From Adiantum capillus-veneris (Eukaryota; Streptophyta; Polypodiopsida; Polypodiales; Pteridaceae): a stretch of 64,000 nucleotides of DNA. The translations under genes and the position numbers were made by a program. Positions 23,404 through 34,120 of this stretch are shown here, in pieces. The notes under the pieces are model-generated. The model saw nothing but the letters and a program-made list of their open reading frames with translations, was not told the DNA's origin and did not search any database. Location of the stretch: the NCBI GenBank assembly GCA_014529385.2, contig CM043943.1, positions 150,943,092 through 151,007,091 of the forward strand, given 5' to 3'. Every line of letters begins with the position of its first letter. Within the stretch, counting starts at the first letter, position 1.

Positions 23404-23909
23404 AACCTAATCTTGCTATCTTCTTTTCCGCAACCTCCTCCACCCTATTTCCACTCTTTGTGTGTTTCCCCTCTTATAACCTCTCCCAATCGTGGTTCCT
23501 TACAGGGCTCATTAAACTTTTTGACTAGCTTTTTACCAAGGCCCTCAAAATCTTTAATTAGCCCCTAATGTCTTGTACTCCCTCCTTTTACTTCCCACCT
23601 AAAATCTTTTCCCTTCTTTTTTGCATGTATCCTATATATTTATGGAGGAATAAACTCACTTTCCAAACAAGCCTCTCCTCCCTAACTATGGTACTTTGTA
23701 CAGTTTTTTGAAACATGACTCCCTACTTATACCCCCTCCTCCCTTCTCTTGTTTACACCACTGACGAGTTAATATAGTGAAACGCGTTTGGTATAGACAT
23801 TTGTGTTGTTCCTCTCTCCCCTCTCCCTCCTTCTCCCCCCTTTTTTTCTATCCTTTTGCTTTACCCATATGTCTTAAGCAAGTTTCACTCGTTATGAATT
23901 ATTATTTAA
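22502..23909 (+). mobile_element. Downstream repeat (pseudo-LTR) of Penelope-like element
   Basis: Direct repeat of 17293-18636, covering the RT from after motif A to the 3' end of the element. Both copies finish ATGAATTATTATTTAA. After that the right gag copy begins with ACGGTTCACAA. This copy has a stretch near 23635-23700 that the upstream copy lacks. Confidence 0.75.
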
Positions 23910-25422
23910 CGGTTCACAATAGAATGGAAGGACCTATGACCAACCATTAACTCACGTAGGAGTGGTACAACTTGCATGCCAAAAAGGAAATGTTTCAGCC
24001 AAAGATTGTGAAAGATTATTAGGATAGCCAGTCAGACATACTTCCAGAATGAGACCATTATGATCCATTACTCGAACGATGTCACAATGGCTATTAAAAA
24101 GTACATTTCATTAGAGCCATTAGAAATTATTAGACTTTTGTAAAAATTTTAATCTCAAAAATCTTGCGATGTGGAATTGATCTAATTCATTTATTATTCT
24201 TTCTCCTACTCTTTTGTCTTATTCTCAGCTGTCTATTTTTATTTGCTAAGATGGACTTTAAGAGGACTATAATATTGTACTAAGAATGATCTTTGTTGAT
24301 ATGGTACAATAAGTTACTATGTCTCCTAGAGGGAATGCAGCGGCTGCAAATGCCAATAAGCCAATTGCACCTCAACAAACAATCATTGATAGAGACATCG
24401 ATGCTATGCTCCGCAAGTATCAACCTGGAAACTTTGGCGAGGAAAGGCAAAGACGTGGGGAAAGTTCTTGAATATTGGATTGAGTGCAAGGATGACTATT
24501 TTGATTTGGCCCATTCATCTGCAAAGAACAAAGCTAGCATCACTAATTTCAAATTAGAAAAGACAGCCAAGCATTGGTGGAGAGACCACTTGAGAATAAT
24601 GTCAACCCTAATGTTGAAACTTGGGATTATCTGAAGACTCAACTAAAGAAGAACTATCAAACCAAATTGTTTCATTTGGACCGTATGAATGAGTTTCTTG
24701 ATTGTACTTAAGGAACTGGAGATCTGGAGTCGTATTATCAACATTTCTTCACTCTTGTCAAATATGCTCCAACAGGGATGACTCAAGAAGTCAAGTAGCA
24801 CAATTTTTGTCAGGGTTATAGAATCCTATGAAGAGCAAACTTCAAAGCTCACGGCTCACAAACTTTGCGGATGTCCTTGATGAAGGCAAACCTATTGAGC
24901 TAGAGATTTCAAATAGCGGAAAGCAAAAGCCAACACTGCTCTTGTTTGTGAAATCAAAAGACCTCGTCTTGAGAGGAATAAAGATGGAACTCAAAACAAA
25001 GAAAGAGAGATTATTGCATATGAAGGCCATACCAGATCATCTATGTTATACTTGTCTTGATCTTGACCATCAATCCATATATTTCGCATTCAACAATTCA
25101 AGCTTCACAGGTTTGGTGGACAATTACAAACCCAAAAATTCCAACCCAAATCGGAACTTCAGAAATTTTAGACCTGTAGCTCAACAAAAATTCAAACAAT
25201 AGAACTATAATCAAAATCAGAGACAACATCAAAACCAAGGGAGCTTTAGACCACAAAATCCAACTTTTGTCCAAAAAGGACCACCCACCACCAACAACAA
25301 CAACAATGGGAATAACTTCAATTGTCAACCTCATCTAGGTAGAGGAGGACGAAACCAAAGAGCTCAGAGGGAAGAGCTCAAGATAACAGAGCTCAAGGTG
25401 CCAGAGGTGAAGGAGATCAAGA
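23908..25422 (+). pseudogene. Gypsy-like gag fragment, right copy
   Basis: The repeat of 15821-17292, starting AACGGTTCACAA and ending AAGGAGATCAAGA. It holds the same gag words (GKDVGKVLEYWIECKDDYFD, TAKHWWRDHLRIMSTL, about 24455-24615; IPDHLCYTCLDLDHQS near 25030). The later part is Asn/Gln-rich. Unlike the left copy it runs on into protease-like sequence at 25423. It is frameshifted and has stops. Confidence 0.75.
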
Positions 25423-26040
25423 AAATACATATATTCATGGTACAATCAAAAATCAAGGTGTGAATGAACAATTTCCAGTAATCAAACTCCATAAGAGTAT
25501 CAAGGTAGCCATTTTACCTTATTGATTGATTCTGGGAGTACACATTCTTCATCTCTTCTAGATGCATTAGAATACTCATTCTACGTGAATACCATAATTC
25601 AGACCTTTATGTGGAATTAGCTACGGATAGGAAGGTTAAAGCTTCTACTTGAGTGGGTAACTTGAATTTTGTTCTGGATGGTAACAATACCTCAACGAAC
25701 TTAGAGTCTTAGCCATAGGAGTCTATGATGGTATCCTGGGAATGGATTGGCTTGATGCCAATGATGATCACATACATTGCAAAAATGCTTCATTGACTTT
25801 TGTAAATGCCCAAAACTCCAGAGTTATGCAAGTTTTCCAAGTAATTTTAAGGACATATATGCGGTGTGCATATAAAATGCATACTTTGTTTATCATCTAT
25901 GAAATAGTTTGTCTACAAGATGGCATGTTGTGTCACAAATATAATTCCTTGGACATAGTGCAACCAAGGTTTATTCTCATTACATCAGAATGCTATAGGC
26001 ATATAGTTCTATTTTGACCTTGATCATATCTAAGATCATG
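25423..26040 (+). pseudogene. Retropepsin-like region after gag
   Basis: After the duplicated gag the frame gives TLLIDSGSTHSSS-like text near 25520-25560, the D-S-G-x-T/S-H active site of plant gypsy proteases. At 25742 MDWLDANDDHIHCKNASLTF is the conserved G-M-D-W-L end of that domain. Stops separate the pieces. After about 26040 no RT can be recognised. Confidence 0.6.
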
Positions 26041-28100
26041 TTGATTACTCAAATTAAAAAGAATGTGCAATTTTAAGGGCACACACTTTTAAGAAAAGGG
26101 ATGTAGGTTCAATTCTTGTGAAACCATAATTGGGCACACTATAATACCCATTAGATTATGGATTTAAGAAATTATAGGGATCCTATCAAATCGATTGAGG
26201 CACCCCACAATAGACTCTTCTTCTTTAGAAGAACAACACAAGTTTTGGGATTTACTTTGTAGGTGGAGAGTAAATGTATATGTGGACTTTGACATAGTGA
26301 GCCAAAAGTTTTATGTCACAAAGAACTCCAATGTTAACACTAGGTTGGTTACCTAACAAGACATAAAAGTGTCATTTCAAGGTTTCAGAAAAAAACCTCC
26401 AAAACCATAGTAGATCCACTCATTTTGGAAAATCCTTTCATGAGCTTATAGTTCAAGGACTACTACATATGGAATAAAAAACTTGTAAAATTTTTCATCT
26501 CTTGGTCACGACAAGCCTCCAAAGTTGATGGACCAATCCATTTTTCCCAAAACATCCATTTCTTATGGCTGATTGCATATAAATGAGACTGGGGATTTTT
26601 GTAGGACATGAAATAAAATTCCCCATTAACTTCAATGGGTTGGTGATCAAAACATATGGTTTCTTTTGCCTCACTATTTTTTTTGGCAAAAAGAAATAGG
26701 TACAAAAAATTGCATTTTTGCCATTTTACGGACCTATCATCAAAGTTTCTATAGTCATGCTCAATACAAATACTATATACATGTTTTCATAGTTCCCTTT
26801 TAGCCTTTGGATTCAAAAGGAGCCATGGAGAATGTCAAAAGAATAATAGGTATTACAGTAAACATGAAAAAACTTGGTTTAGCATTATGACCTCTAGAAT
26901 AACATAAAAACTACTCAATATCTAGCCAAATTTGATGTTTATGAATAGATATGGTTATTACCTATAAAATGCACACAATTGGCCTAATAAACTAGCAATA
27001 TTGAGAAAGCTATACTTGCTACACTAGAATGTCTTGTACTCTTTTGCAATTGAAAAACTCAACCATCATCGTATACTATGCTCTATAGGGTATTAGGTGC
27101 CCCAAAACTCAAGGAAGATTAGCTTTATGCTACACATGCCACCTACACAATCAAAATTGCATTTAAATATCAAGAAAGCCATCAAAAAATCATAAAAGTC
27201 CTAAATTTGTCCAAAAATTTGGATTAAGCAGTTCTTGTAGTTTGGTCATAACTTTCAGCTTTAACGCTTAATTCTCCCTAGAAGAATAAAAAATTGTTGA
27301 TAACTACTAAGGTTAGTCCTCTAGCAATCTAAACTTCACCAACATGAATTTTAGAGTGGTATAGTTGCAAAACTTTGGAAAAAAACCAAAAATAGGACTC
27401 ATTTTTTCACACAGTTTAGTTTCAAAAATGTTGTGCAAGAGTAAGGTTAATAGTGAGATCAATATTCCAAAAAAAATGTCAAGTTTTTTTTCAGCTCATA
27501 AGGAAACTTTGTGGATACATAGCACCTAGAAAGTAATTTTCAAACTCTTCAAATAATTCAAGAAAAATGGTCACTTAACAAAACATAAAAGTGTCTCAAG
27601 ACATAAAAGTGTCCCATTACTAACATAGTGTTAATTAATTGGTTGATTGATTTGCATTAGTATGTAAACATTCCAATTTTTGGAAGCGATTGCTTGAGAA
27701 GCGAGAGAAATAAATTTTTCTTTGTTAGAGCATCTCACTTGAGCTAGGCTATGCTGCTATTTGAGCTCTAAGATGAGGTTCCTTTTGGTCAAAGGAATAA
27801 CCCTTTGAGAGAACCTTTTGATTGTAGTCATCTAGTTTTATCATGTTTGGTCTTTGTTGCAAGCAAATACTTCCACATATGAGTATCATATTTGGTATTA
27901 ATCAAGTGGATTAGTTGACCTTATGCATGTTTGGACTAGGAAAACATTGATTCTCTTCAGAAGAGTTTTTTAACGACAAAAACTCTCCTTCAACGGGGGA
28001 GTAATGCCAATTTAAGGGTAGGACATGGGTTCTAAGCAAGGCTACTTAGGCATACTAAGTTAAGGGGTCTTCTAAAGATAGGTCAAGAGTCCAATAAGAG
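26041..28100. other. Intergenic stretch, no gene recognised
   Basis: AT-rich DNA with no reliable coding region. The two overlapping minus frames near 26463-26705 are out of frame with each other and match nothing I know. ACATAAAAGTGTC appears near 26360 and twice near 27580-27610, and a 13-bp near-inverted pair lies at 26334-26346 and 27622-27634. Confidence 0.6.
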
Positions 28101-28147
28101 AAGATGGTTGGGTGGAGAAGAGCATGCAAGGTTTCACTTGTCCCCTC

Positions 28148-28148
<1 letters not shown>

Positions 28149-28187
<39 letters not shown>

Positions 28188-28200
28188 CACACACACACAC
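28149..28200. repeat. (CT)n then (AC)n microsatellite
   Basis: About 18 CT units followed by AC units, directly before a 78-bp duplication. Confidence 0.95.
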
Positions 28201-28356
28201 TCACATTGACACATACATACACTTTAAGAAATATAATATTCGCTATTCATAAACATGGTTTTTACGATTATGGTAGGCTCACATTGACACATACATACAC
28301 TTTAAGAAATATAATATTCGTTATTCATAAACATGGTTTTTACGATTATGGTAGTC
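28201..28356. repeat. 78-bp direct tandem duplication
   Basis: TCACATTGACACATACATAC begins both units, at 28201 and 28279. The copies differ at only one or two bases, so the event is young. Confidence 0.92.
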
Positions 28357-28727
28357 TATCTTAAATTTTGAACATTTTTCCAGTTTTTTTGGATAGGAAA
28401 TCCATCTAACTATTTTCGTGTTTTGAAAGTACGCAACAGTTAGCATTCATCACAATGACCACCACATTTGTTGAAACTTGAAAATTACCTAGGGCTTGTA
28501 GTTTGTAGTTCATGCTTGATTTGGGTGCCAATATCATGGAATCAATCATTCCATGATAGCACATCCATTCAAGGTTGATTTATGGTCCGCATCAAGCTAG
28601 AGAAATAATTCTTGGCCCCTCATTGGAGTTTCGGCATGGTTATTATATTCTTGCAATATCTACATGTATCTACAACTACAACGGACACTCTCATTGCCTT
28701 CAAGAATGTGATGCAAGAAACAAAGGG

Positions 28728-29066
28728 TGTAAATCATGGTGGATAGGTTAGTATGCCATTCATGAAATAAGCATGGTAAGAGTAGAGCTAGCTTAGGGTT
28801 TTATTGGACACACAATACAATAGAGTATAGTTGTTAAATGATAGTTTATTGAGCATAATGTGCCTCTATATATCTATACAAGCATATACAAAGAAGAAAC
28901 ATTTTGACACATGCAACATATATGTGGTTTTTTATGCACAAACACAAGTGGCTATGCTTTACACATAGATTATAAGAGATTCTTCACATGGGTTATTGAC
29001 ACATCACTTTTTTAGATGGAAGAGATTGTTCACACAAGAGATACAACAAAAACTCGTATACCAACA
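28728..29066 (-). mobile_element. Copia-like 3' LTR, 339 bp, minus strand
   Basis: On the minus strand it starts TGTTGG at 29066 and ends ...TTACA at 28728. A diverged copy lies at 44605-44944. Just above it, minus-strand CATAGAGGAGGAT precedes the TG and acts as the polypurine tract. The gag at 29362-30110 lies upstream in the same orientation, so this is the element's 3' LTR. Confidence 0.75.
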
Positions 29067-29361
29067 ATCCTCCTCTATGTGGGTTTTGGTTGCATATCAC
29101 TCACACAAGATTATCCTCCCCTTAAGACACACTAGGGTGAGGCACACAAGACACAAGCTTCCCCTTGAACAAAAGTAGGCGGAGGCATGGACAATCCTCC
29201 CCTACACATATAGAGGGTAAGGTACACAAGAGAGAATGCTTACAGTATATCATCATATACCACGCTAGCATTGTTGTCATTCTCGTCATCAGAATCTTCA
29301 GTGGGGCAAGGTTGATTTTTTCTTTTCCTTTATCTTTGAAATGCTCTTTGTTATTGGTAAC

Positions 29362-30110
29362 CTATGAAGATTTATCTTTGAATCTACAATAATTTGTAGC
29401 ATGGTTGTTCTTACCACAAATGCGACAAGGGTTGACTTCATAGCAATCCTTTGAAAGATGATTTGTTCTGCCACAGTGTGTGTAGTTTAAGTTTTTTTTG
29501 TGGTTCCGGTTGTAGAAATTGGATGAGACAAAAAAAGCGCCATTTGTGTGTGGATGATTACCTTTGAGCTTCCTTTTGTGCCCTTGAAGAGAGTTTATTA
29601 CATCTTCAAGTTTAGGAACTGGGTCTTTCTCTTTAAACACTATTATAGTTTCTTCCAAATCTGTAGAAAGCACAACTTTGAGAAGCACAACAATTCGGTC
29701 TTCATTTTCTATTGTGAATATTATATATGTCAACTATGTGTAGATACTTTTGAGCCTATTGACAAGAGATGACACATCTTCTCCAAGCTCCTTTAGTAAT
29801 CTACAGAGTTGCATCTTTAATGCAATTCTAGAATGCTTGGAAATATTTCCAAAATGATGCTCTAAGGTATTCCATGCTTTGTGTGCAACGTTGCAATCAT
29901 CCAAATAATGCACAAAGGTGTCGTCAAGTGATGTGAGCAAAATGCCAAGAGCTTGCTTGTCTCTAGCTGCAAATTGCACTGAGCTTTATCGCGTTTCTAC
30001 TCTATCACCTTCAGCTAGTGGCTTAACGACATACCATAATTTCTTTCAATCAAGTAGCCCTTGGTTTTTGTCTGCCACGCAAAAGAACCATGGCCGTTGA
30101 GTTTGTCGAT
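29362..30110 (-). pseudogene. gag: Copia-type gag (UBN2-like) with two zinc knuckles
   Basis: Reading leftwards: MGEKGIDKLNGHGSFAWQTK (about 30130-30070), a typical copia gag start with KLNG...W; then RDKQALGILLTSLDDTFVHY and AHKAWNTLEHHFGNISKHSR (29979-29860), the capsid core; then HCGRTNHLSKDC and CRICGKNNHATNYCRFK (about 29480-29390), a partial and a complete zinc knuckle. One or two frameshifts near 30010 and 29735 break it. The knuckles are followed within 300 bases by the 3' LTR, so protease, integrase and RT are missing. This looks like a non-autonomous, gag-only element that depended on a relative's enzymes. Confidence 0.78.
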
Positions 30111-30603
30111 TCCCTTTTCTCCCATGATGGTGCACTCCCGTGTGCGGTGAGAGGAAGGTCTTAACCGGGTGATTGGGTAGTGTCTAGTCCTCTTTACGAT
30201 ATATAGTTGGGATGTGTGCATGTGATGTGTCTAGATACAAGTTTGATCAAAAACTTTGGTCTTGCCATGTGTGAATTTGCCGTTGGAAAGATAGGGAAGA
30301 CTCCCAAAAAATAGCACTTGGTTTTGTGTGAAGGACCCCCTTGATGGTGGCAAGAGGCAAGTCTTACAGTATCCCCAGTGATATTTTTTGAGTGAATACA
30401 ACTTCAAGAAAATAATTAAGAGAGCACATGGTCTACAAACCCATCGCCATCCTTTGAGTTGTCTCCTTTGCATAGACTAGCAATGCACTTTCACAAAACA
30501 AGCTAAAGCTAAGCCAATTAATACATACGACAAAATAGTTCCATCCACAACTTTAAATGACCAAGACCCTTGTGAGCTAGAATGGAGTTAAGAATCATCC
30601 ATG

Positions 30604-30606
<3 letters not shown>

Positions 30607-30661
<55 letters not shown>
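30607..30661. repeat. (AT)n microsatellite
   Basis: About 27 AT units. The frame through it that reads IYIYIY is not a gene. Confidence 0.97.
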
Positions 30662-30662
<1 letters not shown>

Positions 30663-30729
30663 AACAACAAAAAGGAAGAAAAAAAAACATGAAATCAATG
30701 CCAATGTCATAGGAGGAGTGGAGCTTCAT

Positions 30730-30837
30730 AGTAGTGCATGTGGTGAGAGAACCTATGACTGCATCATCAAAGAATCAACCAATAGTAGTGCCTATTGTGA
30801 GAGCACCTATGACCGCATCATCAAAGAATCAACCAAT
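30730..30837 (+). repeat. 54-bp tandem duplication (18-codon period)
   Basis: AGTAGTGC starts units at 30730 and 30784. Both are open in one frame (SSACGERTYDCIIKESTN and a near copy). The multiple-of-three period may be chance; no family is recognised. Confidence 0.8.
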
Positions 30838-31892
30838 TGTTGAACTAACTTCTTCTGGGGAACCTCAAGCTGATGTTGATATGCATCCGATTATTGATCC
30901 TTGTGTGTAGCTAGTTTGAATGAACCTTGTGATCCTCATATAGTAACGTTCATCAAAAGGTCTACCTAGAGGCTTCTCTGCCTTCTCAATCCACCCTTTG
31001 TCTCACTACAGAAGTGTAGACAAGGACACATTGACCATACCCTATGTGCATCTACCTCTATTACTTGCTCTAGCTACTTTGCTTTGCTGATTCTGACTCA
31101 TCTAATATCTATAATGACGTCTAGAAGCATCCTACTACTAGCCAAAACTTTGTATGATCTATTGTGAGTGAGAAGACATGGCTCTCTTACAACCGGTTGT
31201 CTCTTTATTGTCATCCTCTAGGGAAATCCTTGAGATGACCCATCATAGGACATCTAACCCACTAGTTTGGTTTGCAAAAAACCACAATCCTTTGCAAGTA
31301 AAACATCTCTATGATAGGTGAGAAGAAATGGCTCTATTGAGACTAGTCTATCTTTGCCATCACCCCCAAGCACAATCCTTGCCAAATTGCCATCATATAG
31401 CATGTTCTAGCGATTGCACAATCCATACCCAATGGTCAATTCATTAGGATCATCAAGGTCGCTAGAGAGTAGAGTTTCTATCAAGAGCCTCCGAAAATTT
31501 GTCTAAAAATTGGTCCTGCGACCATACCTTTAACTAGCATTTCAAGATGCTTACATAACTAAGTGGGGTAAGAATTGTAGGTTGCCTAGCAACATTTCAA
31601 TTTTTTGCATAAATGTGTAGGCCATAAAAAATTTCTACCTTAGCAAAGCCAGTATCACGTAGCAATTGATGTTCAAAATATAGAGCTCCCTTAGGAGCCG
31701 CTTGCACCCCACTTGATGTCACAACACAAAATCAAGTATCATGAATCAATTGATGCCGCAATAGAGAGCTCCCTCGACAGCCGCTCAACCCCGCTTGCTT
31801 GCTTACTCAGTGTGTTGGGCTCATTGGGGGAGGGGGGGGGGGGGTGTAAATGCCACATGGACTTCTACACTTCTTGGGATTTAGGTCCTTGT
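30838..31892. other. No gene recognised
   Basis: Mixed-composition DNA without a convincing open frame. A G-rich run (GGGGG A then 12 or more G) lies near 31826-31845. Part of it (31140-31400) has two loosely similar segments, e.g. TGAGAAGACATGGCTCT near 31168 and TGAGAAGAAATGGCTCT near 31319, from an old internal duplication. Confidence 0.5.
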
Positions 31893-32900
31893 TAGAAGTT
31901 GGAGAGGGGGTATGGGGAACATGCCCAACACACAAAAAATTGCCCCAATATAGCTCAGGGTATTCACAACACCCCTGTCCTCTCAGAAAGCATCTTAAAA
32001 AAACACATTCCTGCTAGCAAACCACTGCCTGCACACCTCTTGACTCAACAATAGTACATTAGATCACGACTCAACCCACATGCTCCGCACAGTACAATGC
32101 ACAGCTTCTCACACACACCAAGATCCTCTTTCTCTCTCTTTGCCACAAGACACCACCGGTTCGATGGGGACACACTTGCCTACACACACATCCAACACTA
32201 TGGATATATGCACAAGAGCAGTAGAGCAGAGGGGGAAAGGAGAAATGATGCAAAAATGCGGACAATCCTTGTTTATCTTTCTCTAAGACAACAAAATATG
32301 AATGGCTCCATCGGCACGACCTCAACAAGCATGAAAAACGGACTTTGGATCACTTGTTGGCGCCGTCTCAATGATAGAGCTTTCCTCCTAACCTTGTCAC
32401 AAAAGCGCACACTCACACACACACACACACACACACACACAAGCTTGCTCTTTCATTGAGCTCTTATCAACCAAAAGACCAAGAACCTCCTTGGGCTCAT
32501 TTTATGCTTGACAGAGCAACATAAAGAAGATCTTGAAGCTCCTTACTTAAAAATCTCTTTGAATTGTCCCCCTTCTCTCTCCCTTTTTTTCCAGCCCTGA
32601 ATTCTTTATTTTTTACAAAATAAACTCCCAAGGGGCAATGACGGCATCGTTGTTGCTCCCCTGCTGCTTCTCTTTTTCTCCTAAATGATGGCTTCTTCTT
32701 TTCCCTTTGAGAGTCCTTCTTCATCCACACTTTCTAAAAAAAAGCTCACTTTTATCAACAGCGTGCTCACTATTTGCTCAAGCTTAGTCTTCAAAAAGTT
32801 TTTTTTCTTTTTCTTGCATTCCCCTTAAATATTATATTAGCATCCCTTTCCTTTTTCAAACCCCACCCACCACTTCCTTTTCCATTTTTAACTATGGGGT
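31893..32900 (-). mobile_element. Long terminal-type repeat, left copy
   Basis: About 1 kb that recurs at 35959-36955 in the same orientation. It includes a (CA)n tract at 32414-32441 that the other copy lacks. A gag on the minus strand ends between the two copies, so this would be the 3' LTR of a minus-strand element. The boundary at 31893 (TAGAAGTTGGAGAGGG) is where similarity starts. The right boundary near 32900 is approximate. Small frames within it are not genes. Confidence 0.65.
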
Positions 32901-33564
32901 TCTTTCACATCCATTTCCCACGTTGTCGATGCTTCCATGTCGATTTGCCGAGTATCCATTGCATCAAGCCACATTGAAACTTCATCTTGCTAGCGGCTCC
33001 TAATTGTAAGAACTTTTTCGTATCTCGACTTCTTCAAGCCCTCCTTTTGTTGCGACCAAAACTGGAAAGAATTACTCGACACCGCACCGCCGTGATATGG
33101 CACAAACTTAAATCATGAGTATCCTCATGGTCCGGGCTCTATTTGACATGCCGTCAATTCCAGCTAATCCCACATAGTGCATATGAAATATTGGAACCTA
33201 GTCGAGGCCAAAAGCTTCCCACTAGTGCTGGCAAGTTGGCTCATAATTGGCCCCCTTTGAACATTCAATTAGCCATATCTTTCCCATTGAGCTTCGATTG
33301 ATGATCCGAAAAGATCGGCATGCTCCACATTACACACCTACTTGCATGTTGCAGCTTAGGCTACATGTCCCCATTTGTCATTCCCGTCGAGAATGTGCAA
33401 GACCTTCTACATTTAAATCGGTATATCTCGCATATCGTGGCTTTGTTTGACGAGCCGTCTAGACAGGCTCCTAGAGCATTTTGGAGACCCCATTCTAGAA
33501 TACTAACTCACATCTCAAGAACTTTGATCTACCATCCCAATTAGCCCACATTGGAGGCCTTCCT

Positions 33565-33715
33565 TGCCTAAAAACCCACCTTAAGCATACAATTCCACTA
33601 CTAGTGTCCTGTCTAGGTCTCTCACACTGGCTTTAGCCCTTTACCATGCACATGTCAGCATACACAACACTGATAGTTCACTTCCCAACATGGACCAATT
33701 TTGGTTGCACCATCA
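33565..33715. repeat. Dispersed repeat, copy 1
   Basis: From AAAAACCCACCTTAAGCATA to GGACCAATTTTGGTTGCACC this matches 41272-41420 in direct orientation (CTTTAGCCCTTTACCATGCA in both). It is probably the remnant of a retroelement terminal region. Confidence 0.85.
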
Positions 33716-34058
33716 TTGCTCACCCCCAGTTGAACTTTATGTTCAACCATACACATACTTATTGCACCTTAAAAAATTGCAACATCAAACTGGCAACCAA
33801 AAGCACTCCAAAGCCACAACCATATGTACAAAATCTATCTTTTGTCACCTGCACACCTGCTCAAGCGGGTTGCCCAACTCCTTGCATTACAGCATGGCTA
33901 CCATCTGGATTAAACACTTGGCTTTGGTGTTGCCCATCCACTTGCAACAACCACTCATAATGTTGCATCCAAGTGCATAGCCAATCATCCACATATATTG
34001 CCCACTTCCAAAAAAAAACCACCAAACACACTACCACCCTCATCATCATTCATAGTGA

Positions 34059-34081
34059 CCCCCCCCCCCCCCCCCCCCCCC
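34059..34081. repeat. Poly-C tract, 23 bases
   Basis: Uninterrupted C run in the internal region of the gag-only element. Confidence 0.95.
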
Positions 34082-34120
34082 AAACCATGTAAAGTAAGAT
34101 CCTCCTCAAGAATCCTGTAC

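Larger units (their letters stand above)
32901..34120. other. Internal non-coding part of gag-only LTR element
   Basis: No coding frame recognised. It contains one copy of a dispersed repeat (33565-33715) and a 23-base C run (34059-34081). Confidence 0.5.
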
